DNA from: Notospermus geniculatus
Lineage: Eukaryota; Nemertea; Pilidiophora; Heteronemertea; Lineidae
Direction of reading: 5' to 3'
DNA length: 64,000 nucleotides
Assembly (NCBI GenBank): GCA_002633025.1
Contig: NMRB01000719.1
Coordinates: 96,215-160,214, forward strand
Part shown: positions 28,901 through 38,639 of the stretch, piece by piece
Layout: each line of letters begins with the position of its first letter
Position numbering within the stretch: position 1 is the stretch's first letter
Translations under genes and position numbers: made by a program
Notes under the pieces: model-generated
What the model was told of the DNA's origin: nothing
Databases searched by the model: none
Seen by the model: only the letters and a program-made list of their open reading frames with translations

Positions 28901-31900
28901 CTTGAAACAGAAAAACACACTTGGTCAGTGATTATTTGACATACGACGTAAAGATTGGGTGTTTCAACCTACAAGAAGCCACAAAAAACACCTTAACGAA
29001 AGTGTGCTGCTCAACAAGAAAGTTCTTCTCTTGCGAGTTGGTTCTGGTAAATGAGCACCAGATGTCTCTCTGCTCACCTGCATCGTGTGGCTCTGTGGTC
29101 CTTGAAGAGGAGAACTTTTCTGGTTACCATGTCGAGCTGAGCGTAGAGGATTTGTTCTCTGGTGCATGTGTGTTTGATTGTCTTGTACTCTGTTTGGGAG
29201 GTACAGTTCCTTCGGACCAACGACCAGGCTGAAAGTAAGACAGTGGAAAACATGTTTGTGATGAGGTCCGTGATAGTTGGAGACATTTCGTCCCCCGTCT
29301 TTTCGTACCTGAAGATCGGGACGAAAAGTTTTCAGGCATGAATATCCTCTGGGGAAGAAATGTATTCCGAGATATGTCCTTGGGGACGAAATATCCAGGG
29401 ACAAAATGTCTTTGAGGTCGAATGCCTTTGGAGACGAAATGTTCGGGGACGTATGTCCCCCGGGGTATGTCCTTGTGACGAAATGTCTTAGTGACGAATG
29501 TCCCCGGAGATGAAATGTTCAGGGACGTATGTCCTTGGGACGAAACGTCTTCACGATGAATGTCCCCAGAGACGAAATGTTCGGGGAGGTATGTCTTCGG
29601 CGGCGAAATGTCCAGGGACGAAATGTTTTTTTGGAAACGAATGTCCTTGGGGACGAAATAAATGTACAGGGACAAAATAAATGTACGGGAACAAAATGTG
29701 GAACGAACGGGTCTTGCTTGGTGCGTGTCCCTCAAATGAGTTGTTTCATTGTTTTTGATCTGGATTGGTTAATGTCTCCATGGAGATTGGAATAAAACTT
29801 ACTGTCATAGTTTTGACACTTACTGTCATAGTTTTGACACATGTAAACCATAGTTCTCTGTATTCCGTTAATGTTGACGTAATGAGTCCAGTTGGCGAGA
29901 TTCCGAGTCGGACAGCTGGTGATTTTATTTCGGAGGCAGGAAAATGATGACGGAATGTTACTGTAAAGATGAAATTAGAATGGTCTTGCTCATGGTCTAT
30001 CATCTATGTGGGATTCTGCTGTATACTGTTGTTTTATTCAAGTCTTCGAACTAGTTTAAAGTTGATCAGTTATTGAACTTACTGGCAATATTTTGGAATT
30101 TCATCTAAAGGTGTCTTGGACGCGCCGCCGAATACTTTTCCATTTAACAAGTCATCCTTTTGCATATTGATGTCAGCTAAACATTGACCTATATCTTTCT
30201 CGGATGGGCATTCATTTAGTGTGCTGGTGATTTGGACCGTCGCTGAAACGAGAAATGTGAAAGATGTATCACTGCGCTGATGAGAGAATCCTGGCGATGT
30301 GTCCTCATAAACCACACCCCACATTAATATTTAGAGAGAAAAATGAAAAAACAACATTGTGTCCCCCTGGGCGCATTTCCATTCAGCAGCGTACGCGAAT
30401 TTTCGATCTTAAAAACAAATTGAGTTGTTCGTATGCTCCCAGAGGTGTCCAAGGATTTCCTGTGATTCACATGGTTTTTTATTCCCGATCAGTTATTTCA
30501 TTCGTTTGTTTTACTCGTGGTAAAGGTAGAATGTCTTTGATGAGACCGCTGAAACCTGGCAGATGTGGAGATAATTAGACCAGAGGGAATCCTTGCATTT
30601 TATGTCAGCCATTTAATACCTCAAGGTGATTCAGCTGACAACTCGACTCCTTTCTCGCGTGGATTTGTTTTATTGGGTATGACTTGTTAAAGAAGTGAGA
30701 GGAAATCCCTTCGTGTTGGTCCGTCTACAAATACTTTATCAACTAGAGGCCAGGTTGAATCTACCCTCTCAGAACAGCCAACATTTAAGGAGACTAGAGT
30801 CTCAGCCAACTATCAGTGATGAGGTGACCAGCGAACCCTTGAACACATTCTACAGACCTGCCCCCTGATGACCAGTCGACAGGAATCCTGGCCAGAACTG
30901 GATTCCTCTCTTCTCTGGAGAGGAGGCCAGGTTTCAATCTACCACCTCCCAAAAGGACACTGCCGATTCAACCAACATCTGAGAAGACGAGGAGTCCGAA
31001 TCACAGCCAACCGTGAATGAGGACGTGCAGAGCAAACCCTGAACGCATCCCACAGACCTGTCCCCTGATGGCCAGTCGACAGGAATTCTGCCCAGCACCA
31101 ACCACACTGAACGCAAAATTGTGGGGACGGTGGAGGATTTTCGGTGGACGACCAGCTTTTCGTGTTTGATGTTCATCGCCGAACGAAGAAGTTGACGACG
31201 CCCCCTGATCACACGGTGAAGACGCTACCATCCATGGGCACGCGTTTGCCTGAAATTCGTTTTTGATTGCCTTCGCAACCAGCGTCTTCCCCAGCACGAC
31301 GTTTGCCTTAATTAACTTGCGGGAAATGGGTAAGCACCTCATCAACAAGGCCACAAGCCAACATTACGATTCATCACTCAATGGACATCTTTTTTATATC
31401 GTAAATGCATGTGAAATGGAAATAGCAGCTTTTCCACTGACTGCCACGGAATCACTATCAAACCTCGTCACAATGAAGCTAGTTTTACGACCGACGCAAG
31501 TGTACATTTCTGAAATTGGTCATCCCTGGTGATAGATCTTTATGCCAACCGAACTTGGCTTCAATCGCCTGCACTGTCTCACTCTGGTGTATGAAGCATG
31601 TACACAGACGGTACATCACGTGCTATGAAATCAATTTCATCAACTTTGTCGTGTGCAAATGATAATTCACGGTTTTCCATTGAGCACTAAAAGTCGTTTG
31701 CCGTTTCTTAATTCGCTGTCACATCTTTCATTTTGTTCGCTCGCCACATACGACCAATTCTTTTGAGAAAGTGTTCTCTGTTTGAATGATTGCTACCTTG
31801 ATGAGACAGTCAGAAGGATGATGAATTCGTTGCGGCACTGATGGGATTCAGTGCCGGCAACCAACCCTCCATCGATTCCCTTAGATTGTCGACAAAGGGC

Positions 31901-33204
31901 CAAAATGCTTCTCGACGACTTTCGCCGAGTCTGCATTCCACATTCACGCACCGTGGCCATCCGGACATTCATGTCCAAATTTCTGTCGATGAGCTTGCAT
32001 CACAATCAGCTTTAGAGTGCAAGTAGTCATTTGAAAATAAGCTCCCATGGGAACTAGTAACCTTCGCTTATTATTATCAAAGCGATGGGAACCTCGAGCA
32101 TCGTAACATGGTTACTCCTCGAGCCCACTTCACCTGACTCACAAGGTCCTCACAAAATGGTTTGCCCATGGTCCCTCTAAATCAAGGCCGCGTTAATGCC
32201 GCCGGAGGATGGCGGACCTAGCACTCTTCCGGCCTCAATTAACGTCAGATTCTTTCTACAGCCCTTATCTTATATCGCCAGTCCTGACGGTCATATCAAC
32301 TCATTTCTTCCGGAAGCATTGCAACCCGCACCCAGACAAGCTGCTCTCTTCATCTAATATGGTCCTTAACCCTGGCCATCTCGACACGGGGGAATGCAAG
32401 TTGCACATTTGACTTGACCCCTCAGTTAGGTCTTACATGTTGCATAAGTGCCCCTCAGTTCTTGCACGAAGGAAATGTGCCCGATTTTTAGGCGCACTCC
32501 ATCAACCGAACGAATCTGCAGCCTCTCTTGACAAATCAAGGAACAGTCACTTCACCCTTCGACTGTGAGCGGGTGCAGGAATGATTGTCAGGGCACACGT
32601 TAACTCCCTACGCAGTTGTGTACCGCGCCCCCTTCGGTTTACCCGCTCTCAACAACTGCTTATTTCGTAAAATTCGCCGCGTTTGGTCAACAGATGCCAC
32701 AGGGCCTGGCGCGAGTTTTACAGCCTATCAGCACGCTGCTTTCAGAACTCTTTGGCCCGTTGGCAACGGATGTTCTTGTGCTACCATGGCTACGAACCGT
32801 TCGGCCAATGAAAAAGTGTCTCAGGCCAGCTTGGTTACCGGTTGCTCGGTGCTCTCATTAGTTGACTCTCGCAGCGCCATCTGTCGACCAAACGCGGCGA
32901 ATTTTACGAAGTTGAGCAGTTGTGGAGAGCGGGTAAACCGAAGGGGGCGCGGTACACAACTGCATAGGGAGTTTAGAGCACACGGTGCTGCGGCCGAATA
33001 TTCGATTGCCGATTTTCTGCACGGTTTGTGAAAGACAGTCAAACGTCCTTCAGCTTTGTATTCGCCTCCAGCCAGTGAAGATCATGCGAGTCACATGTTT
33101 TGTCGTTCCCAAAGACTCAATCTACATGCCGTACGGTGCTTAGAACATCTAGTCTGAATGTTGCTTGAACCCATTTTGAGCGTCAAGGTTCCCCCTTGCC
33201 TCCT

Positions 33205-33246
<42 letters not shown>

Positions 33247-33348
33247 NTCAGTCAAATGTCGGTTAGATTGGGAAACGAACGCTTTCTAATCAGGTAACTT
33301 ACCCCCAAGGACGACCACCACCACCAGTGTCACTTCTGACGGTAGCAT
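28432..33348 (-). CDS. Two-module cysteine-rich secreted or GPI-anchored protein
   Basis: Five exons (33,303-33,348; 30,083-30,242; 29,824-29,960; 29,078-29,228; 28,432-28,900) join with phases 1, 2, 1, 2 into 320 codons without a stop. Residues 1-15 (MLPSEVTLVVVVVLG) form a signal peptide. Two related modules follow with spacing C-x8-12-C-x27-31-C-x8-C-x7-9-C, each split by a phase-2 intron just after the third Cys. Three N-glycosylation sequons occur (NWT, NCT, NVT). A Ser/Thr-rich stalk leads to GRSGGG and a hydrophobic C-terminus ending CRWFSSC, suggesting a GPI signal or membrane anchor. I do not recognise the family. A cell-surface role is inference. Confidence 0.8.
29078..29228 (-). 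CDS. Exon 4, first half of module 2
   Basis: Between TTACTTTCAG and TGCAG|GTGAGC. It encodes WSLVRRNCTSQTEYK and ends FKDHRATRC, in phase 2 just after the third Cys, as in exon 2. Another frame stays open here but runs into a stop at the next exon. Confidence 0.78.
29290..29700. repeat. Degenerate minisatellite in intron 3
   Basis: Words such as GACGAAATGT, GGGGACGTATGTCC and GACGAATGTCC recur at irregular spacing of about 25-30 bases. A minus-strand frame of 203 codons crosses it and enters exon 4 in the wrong frame. It is a by-product of the repeat. Confidence 0.8.
29797..29838 (-). promoter_or_regulatory. Tandemly duplicated splice donor
   Basis: The 21-mer ACTTACTGTCATAGTTTTGAC (plus strand) occurs twice back to back (29,797-29,817 and 29,818-29,838), so the exon 3 donor and the six codons before it are duplicated. 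Both copies read ACA|GTAAGT, and the spacing keeps the frame. Confidence 0.9.
29824..29960 (-). CDS. Exon 3, second half of module 1
   Basis: Between CTTTACAG and GACA|GTAAGT. It encodes NIPSSFSCLRNKITSC, the sequon NWT, and MVYMCQNYD. A second copy of the donor 21 bases downstream would add seven residues (SKCQNYD) in frame. Confidence 0.82.
30083..30242 (-). CDS. Exon 2, first half of module 1
   Basis: Between CGTTTCAG and CCA|GTAAGT. It encodes TVQITSTLNECPSEKDIGQC and ends DEIPKYC, in phase 2 just past the third module Cys. Confidence 0.8.
30735..31170 (+). mobile_element. Non-LTR retrotransposon 3' relic, duplicated
   Basis: Two related fragments lie about 200 bases apart. The first reads TLEHILQTCPLMTSRQESWP. 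The second reads GHCRFNQHLRRRGVRITANR, then a shifted PQTCPLMASRQEF and LNAKLWG. This matches the C-terminal GH-x-LN-H...C-x-C...H-ILQ-CP tail of many non-LTR elements. Frames are broken. It lies in intron 1 of the cysteine-rich gene. Confidence 0.6.
32602..32973. mobile_element. 372 bp MITE with about 95 bp inverted arms
   Basis: AACTCCCTACGCAGTTGTGT on the left is inverted as ACACAACTGCATAGGGAGTT on the right. The match continues inward through GGTTTACCCGCTCTC and CGTAAAATTCGCCGCGTTTG. Several frames are open inside because of symmetry and are not genes. It lies in intron 1. Confidence 0.88.
33210..33247. repeat. Poly-C run and contig join
   Basis: More than 35 consecutive C residues end in an N at 33,247. 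The length is unreliable. Confidence 0.8.
33303..33348 (-). CDS. Exon 1, signal peptide
   Basis: ATG begins 15 codons, largely Val/Leu, then a phase-1 donor G|GTAAGT. The next exon completes an Ala codon at a plausible cleavage site. Confidence 0.75.
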
Positions 33349-34823
33349 GTTCTAATGTCGGACGCCTGAAATGAGAAGAGCAGCGTGGAATCAATACATG
33401 ATTGCTGTACTCAGATCACCATCTGTCCTTCCTTGCTCACTCATCGATGCCAGGTGCGACTGTGTTATCCCGTACCAAAGGCCTTCCAGCGGATGACACG
33501 CATAAGATTCCACAAACAGGTTCCTCCAGGGTCGGTGTACGTCATTTCCTTTTTGGTGGAGGACGTGCATGATGCCACTGGGGTTCATGTTCTAGTTCTA
33601 CTTCGGATGGCAAACTGACTCATGGACAGGGACCACTGGTCCTCGAACTCAAGCATCGCTGATTGATTCCCACTACCTCACCTCTTGGTCTGAGGCCGGG
33701 GCGGGGCTATCATCTGAGGGCTGATCTTTCGCCTTGGCAGTTGCAGTATATATGTTCACAACCTCGGTCGAGTGGTTGATCCGAAGGAGGGCGAAGAAGG
33801 AATGGGAAGGTTTGCCCCTCCCCCATATTATACCAAACGCCTAAACATTTCTGCATGCGTTGTAAACATTTTGCGTGTGTTTCAGACGCATCTCCTTTCA
33901 CATTGCGGTAGTCCATCCATCGTTTTTTACACAGACCAATTTCGACGTGTAGTGGTTGATTAATGCAAGTTTTTCTTTCCTCCGTCACCGGGGACTACTT
34001 ACATTCAGCATCGCTAAAATTGGCCCTTGTCATTAGCGAGTCCGTAGTATGATTGGTGTTAAAGTTAGAGGAATTGAGTGGCCAAATGCTGTCGAAGGAC
34101 GGTCGTAGGTTTTCGTGAGTGAATGAATCTCAAGACCTGTCCAGGAGTGAAACTCACCGAAGTGACTTTTCCCTTGTGGGCCTTTTTATTTTCTGATTGT
34201 ACGACCCATGGTTGTTTTCGTCGTAATGGCTGGTAATCGCAGTGTGATTCTACTTTTGTCCACCAGGATTGATTAATTGGAAATTAATTGATGTTTATCA
34301 CACGATCAGGTGAGAGAACGTTGATACAAGTGACATTACAAGAAGTTTCACGCAGAGCTGATCTATTCTTAGATCACTGAAGTCATTCGATTCTAAAATT
34401 AGAACACAGTGGACTCGATGGACTCGCCTATTACAATAGCCATGGCGCGGTGTCTGAGGCTTTCGCAGTCGAGGTCACGATAAGAATGCGACAGCCAAAA
34501 CAAATATGGGCCATTTGGGATTTATCAGGGGTTCCGGACGAGGCCTAATGCTGTTTTCGGGTTTTTTAGGCGGGGAGTCCTTAAATTCAAGCTAGAAGAA
34601 AGCCTGGATTACAACCATCACCCCTGTGAATAATGGACTAGTCCATGTCAGCACTGCAGGTTGAGATTTTCAAGACAAAAATGACGGGATAAAGGCACAA
34701 CCGATCAAAATGAAATTTTCACTGATGTCTGAAGAAATATCAAAGGCTTTGATATACGGTCGAACCAGATTAATTCCACCCCTCGTAAATTGTTTATCAT
34801 TGGGGAATCCCCAGACACTCTGC
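33349..34823. other. Upstream flank of the cysteine-rich gene
   Basis: It would contain that gene's promoter. I see no clear TATA or other decisive element, and no coding exon. Confidence 0.4.
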
Positions 34824-35482
34824 NNNNNNNNNNNNNNNNNNNNNNNNNNNNNNNNNNNNNNNNNNNNNNNNNNNNNNNNNNNNNNNNNNNNNNNNNNNNN
34901 NNNNNNNNNNNNNNNNNNNNNNNNNNNNNNNNNNNNNNNNNNNNNNNNNNNNNNNNNNNNNNNNNNNNNNNNNNNNNNNNNNNNNNNNNNNNNNNNNNNN
35001 NNNNNNNNNNNNNNNNNNNNNNNNNNNNNNNNNNNNNNNNNNNNNNNNNNNNNNNNNNNNNNNNNNNNNNNNNNNNNNNNNNNNNNNNNNNNNNNNNNNN
35101 NNNNNNNNNNNNNNNNNNNNNNNNNNNNNNNNNNNNNNNNNNNNNNNNNNNNNNNNNNNNNNNNNNNNNNNNNNNNNNNNNNNNNNNNNNNNNNNNNNNN
35201 NNNNNNNNNNNNNNNNNNNNNNNNNNNNNNNNNNNNNNNNNNNNNNNNNNNNNNNNNNNNNNNNNNNNNNNNNNNNNNNNNNNNNNNNNNNNNNNNNNNN
35301 NNNNNNNNNNNNNNNNNNNNNNNNNNNNNNNNNNNNNNNNNNNNNNNNNNNNNNNNNNNNNNNNNNNNNNNNNNNNNNNNNNNNNNNNNNNNNNNNNNNN
35401 NNNNNNNNNNNNNNNNNNNNNNNNNNNNNNNNNNNNNNNNNNNNNNNNNNNNNNNNNNNNNNNNNNNNNNNNNNNNNNNNNN
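34824..35482. other. Assembly gap (659 N)
   Basis: Run of N followed by a G homopolymer. Open frames drawn across it have no meaning. Confidence 1.
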
Positions 35483-35498
35483 GGGGGGGGGGGGGGGG

Positions 35499-36974
35499 CG
35501 AACCCGGGATCCTCTGCACCAATGGTCGGCCCCTAAAGTCTGTTCAGTCGAGAACTGCTGACGGGCCCCTTCGACCTGCGGCGGGTTCTGTTGGCAAACG
35601 TGGTGGCATTCTGTTCCTTGCTCAACTAGATGAAGGTGCGATGCAGGCAATCCTCTCAATCTGGGCAGAAATGACTAGAGGACAAAACGACAAAGATAAC
35701 CAACTCTCTTAGAAAGTGTCTTAGATATTTTCAGCAGATAAGGAGAAACGGGGGTGTAAGGTGCAGGATTTTTACCGACACCATTGTAAGCTGTCGTTAT
35801 CAGCTATTTTAGCGTCCCTTTGCCGGAGGCTGGGAGGTTTGACGCCACCAAATGTACGGTTCTTTAATGCACTTGTTTTTTATTTGCGAAGGCGTCATCC
35901 TCATATCCGATGGATAAAAACGATCAGCGCTACCTCCGTCTTTGGTCGCTGTTAGTGAGATTTGGGGATGGTAGGAGTGCCATTATGACGCCATAGTTTC
36001 TTAGGCCTAATAAATGATAGGAAAGCAACTCAGGCCATAAAGAGAAGTCAGTTTTTTATCGTCATGTAACCATCCCAAGCGATCATGATGACATTCAGAC
36101 TCCCTGTATATGATCAGGATGACGTAGTTTATAGGCCTAATGTTTGTGGCGACCCGCAAGCATAAATAATCCACTATATCAAGCAGATAATGTCCTCAAC
36201 GTAAAGACAATTAGTGTAACAGTCAAATAGAGTGTCATAATAGGAATTCAGGTAAATATTAATTCCTATAGCCTAGTGACTTATATATTACATGTGTGGG
36301 TTTTTTGCTTTTCACTTTGTTTTATCGTCTGCGAAGTTGATCATTAAAAATATCGCCATTAACACATTAATTATAGATTAATTATATGGAGAATATTTAG
36401 TTATTTCTCTATCGGGTGCGTGATTTCATAGGACTGCCAGCATTCTACTACACGTATGTGATTAGAAGCATGTTCCCAACTTCTAGGATGGAACTGAATG
36501 AAGCTGTGAGGGCTGCTATCAGTTGGAGATAGAATAGATTTCCCAATCGCTGCAAACACACTTTGGACAATCTCAACCACGGTCATTAACCATGGAAGTG
36601 TTATTTTATGGCCAGGAAAACACAGTTCTACCCACTTTCAAGACACCGAAAGGTCCTACAACTGCGACTGGTCTCAGGTCGTGAGGTGGGAAAACCTGGC
36701 GTCATATTCCAGCCAGCTTTTGTTTCAACAAGTGTTATGTTCTCGTATGGTCGGTTTCTGGCTTTGGGCTCACGTGTGACTGTAAGTTTGGGGTTACAGC
36801 AAATGACACTCTACTGTCCAAGTTGTGGGCGCACTGTTTTGGGGTGACCATTCTGTAGACTTATGAAGTCCACTGTAGTCTATGGGTAGACAGCACGGTG
36901 ACTCTCTTAAGTTTCTGAAAGAAACAGCGATGTGACCTCGTGTGGTGGTAACGAAGTTGACAAGAGGTACTCAC
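35499..36974. other. Stretch without recognised features
   Basis: A/T-rich in the middle (36,240-36,400). No exon or repeat structure that I can support. Confidence 0.4.
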
Positions 36975-37146
36975 CCCGATGACAGTCCATTTCCTCTTTT
37001 AGTATTGTCCGAGAATCACAAAGATAGGCGTCCTCTATACCGCACCATCGGCGGAGAAGTGAACCAATGTCAGTAACAATCCTTGGAGCAGTACACGGGA
37101 ACCCGGGACAAGAACGTATGATTAGAAGAGACACTTCCCTCAGAAG
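36975..37146 (-). CDS. Orphan candidate exon, cysteine-rich
   Basis: A 172-base open segment between ATGTTCAG and CATCGGG|GTGAGT encodes RSCPGFPCTAPRIVTDIG, RRWCGIEDAYLCDSRTI and ends EMDCHR. The other two frames have stops. It has five Cys, so it may belong to another secreted protein, but I found no partner exons and no clear match to the cysteine-rich gene nearby. It could be chance. Confidence 0.3.
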
Positions 37147-37565
37147 CTGAACATGCAGAAGTATTTGACTAACTAATTCCGATGAAGAATAAATAAGGTG
37201 TAGGTGTGTTGATGGTGTCATCAGAAGAACGGAATGTACTTGGCGCGGGCATTCTTTACACATCGATTGGTTTGTAAAATGACCGCTAGGGGCGCTCTAA
37301 TGGCACTCTGAAGCTTTCTGGCCAAGTGAAAGTCAGTTTTTCTCTCGCGATCGTCACAGGGAAATGAAACGCAGGACCGTGTCACCCTCTTCATGTACTA
37401 TACATGTGTCTTGCCCACCAGGGGGCGTATACTGGTCTGAGTATGTGGGGACACATCTTGGGAAGGTCGAACGCAACTGTTGTGTGGACTAAGCATGAAA
37501 TTTGATTAATAAATGATCTGGTGGTCACTGATGTAGCCCTGAACGTTTGTACATTTGCTGTTAGA

Positions 37566-37853
37566 TTAAAGGACCACAGTATTGCTTCCCAATCCTGCGT
37601 TACACCTACCCGCGTTAAGGGGGAGACCTCTATTAACGACTTGGTAAACTACCGCATGCAACTAGCCTCGCGCAGCCAGCCGTTTCGTTCCGCAGTGCTG
37701 CTACACAAACTTGTTCGATCCCCAGCGGCTGGGTGACCGAGACTGTAATCATACATTCTCCAACACTGGGGCGAAAGGCTTAACTACAGTATTGGAGCAT
37801 GGTGCCGGTGGCGCCGGCTGTCGACAGAAAGATGCAATACAGTGGTCCTTTAA
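37566..37853. mobile_element. 288 bp MITE, TTAAAGGACCAC ends
   Basis: TTAAAGGACCACAGTATTGC is inverted at the right end with one mismatch (GCAATACAGTGGTCCTTTAA). A relative with TTAAAGGGCCAC ends lies at 48,269-48,523. Both contain GCCGGCGCCACCGG-type palindromic centres. Confidence 0.88.
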
Positions 37854-38399
37854 GCAGCCAATACAGTTAACTACAGAATGCTGCAAGTTTGTGTACCCCC
37901 GTGCCCCCCCCGCCAACGCCCCTGCGCGAATGAATTCTGCCAACTTGTCATCCATAAAAGCTATCATATTCAACAGCCAATAGATAATAATTCCAACGTT
38001 TTATTTATGATGTGATTTAATTTAGACACTAAATCATGAACGTTAAATTTTCAGCATGACTGGTCATGCTGATCTTCCAAAACAGGCCGATAGAAAAATA
38101 TCCCCGAGGTCGTATTACCCACTCCAACGGGATCCAATTTTGGTAAAATTTTATAGTTTGGGTTCGATTTCATTGGCTTTTATCATAAATTGTCATTATT
38201 TCGTGCTGTATCCATGGCAACGAGTATAATCTTTCCCACCCAGTTGCTGCATTCGTGATGAGAATTTGTGACTTTTGGCCATCAAGTAATCAATTTTCAA
38301 TACCATCTTAAACACTTTTCCAATTTGTGAAAAGCCGGCTGATGCTGTGAAGTGTGGTCAAGGATTCTGATAGTGAATCGAGAGAGCTTTCGGCTACTT

Positions 38400-38460
38400 G
38401 GAGTCTCATTGGTGTAGTGGCATCTCATCAGATCATAGGTTCGAATCCCTCTTGGCGCTG
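38400..38460 (+). mobile_element. tRNA-like relic
   Basis: TGGTGTAGTGGCATCTC resembles box A and GGTTCGAATCCCTC box B. The stems do not pair well. Other box-B-like words (TTCGATCCC, TTCGACTCC) occur on the minus strand at 38,495-38,590, and GGTTCGAATCCCAG at about 41,780. Together these suggest tRNA-derived SINE remnants, not genes. Confidence 0.4.
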
Positions 38461-38639
38461 TAAAAGACAGTCGCCTTTGCATCAAATAAAGTACTAGGGA
38501 TCGAACGTACGATCACAGAGATACCGGTGCTATGACAACCGGCGCTGTCAGCTACATCTATAAAAGCTTCTGGGGGAGTCGAACCTCAGCCGATAGAGCT
38601 GTCACTGGCGCTGTTTCCTCACACGTGACCGTTGTGACG

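Noticed and set aside
29124-29735. 203-codon minus-strand ORF
   Set aside because: Made by an intronic minisatellite, and enters exon 4 in a frame that hits a stop at the next exon.
32585-33031. 148-codon ORF in intron 1 of the cysteine-rich gene
   Set aside because: Spans the arms of a long inverted repeat. Similar symmetrical ORFs occur in other frames.
34670-35659. Long ORFs across the N gap
   Set aside because: The openness comes from N residues.
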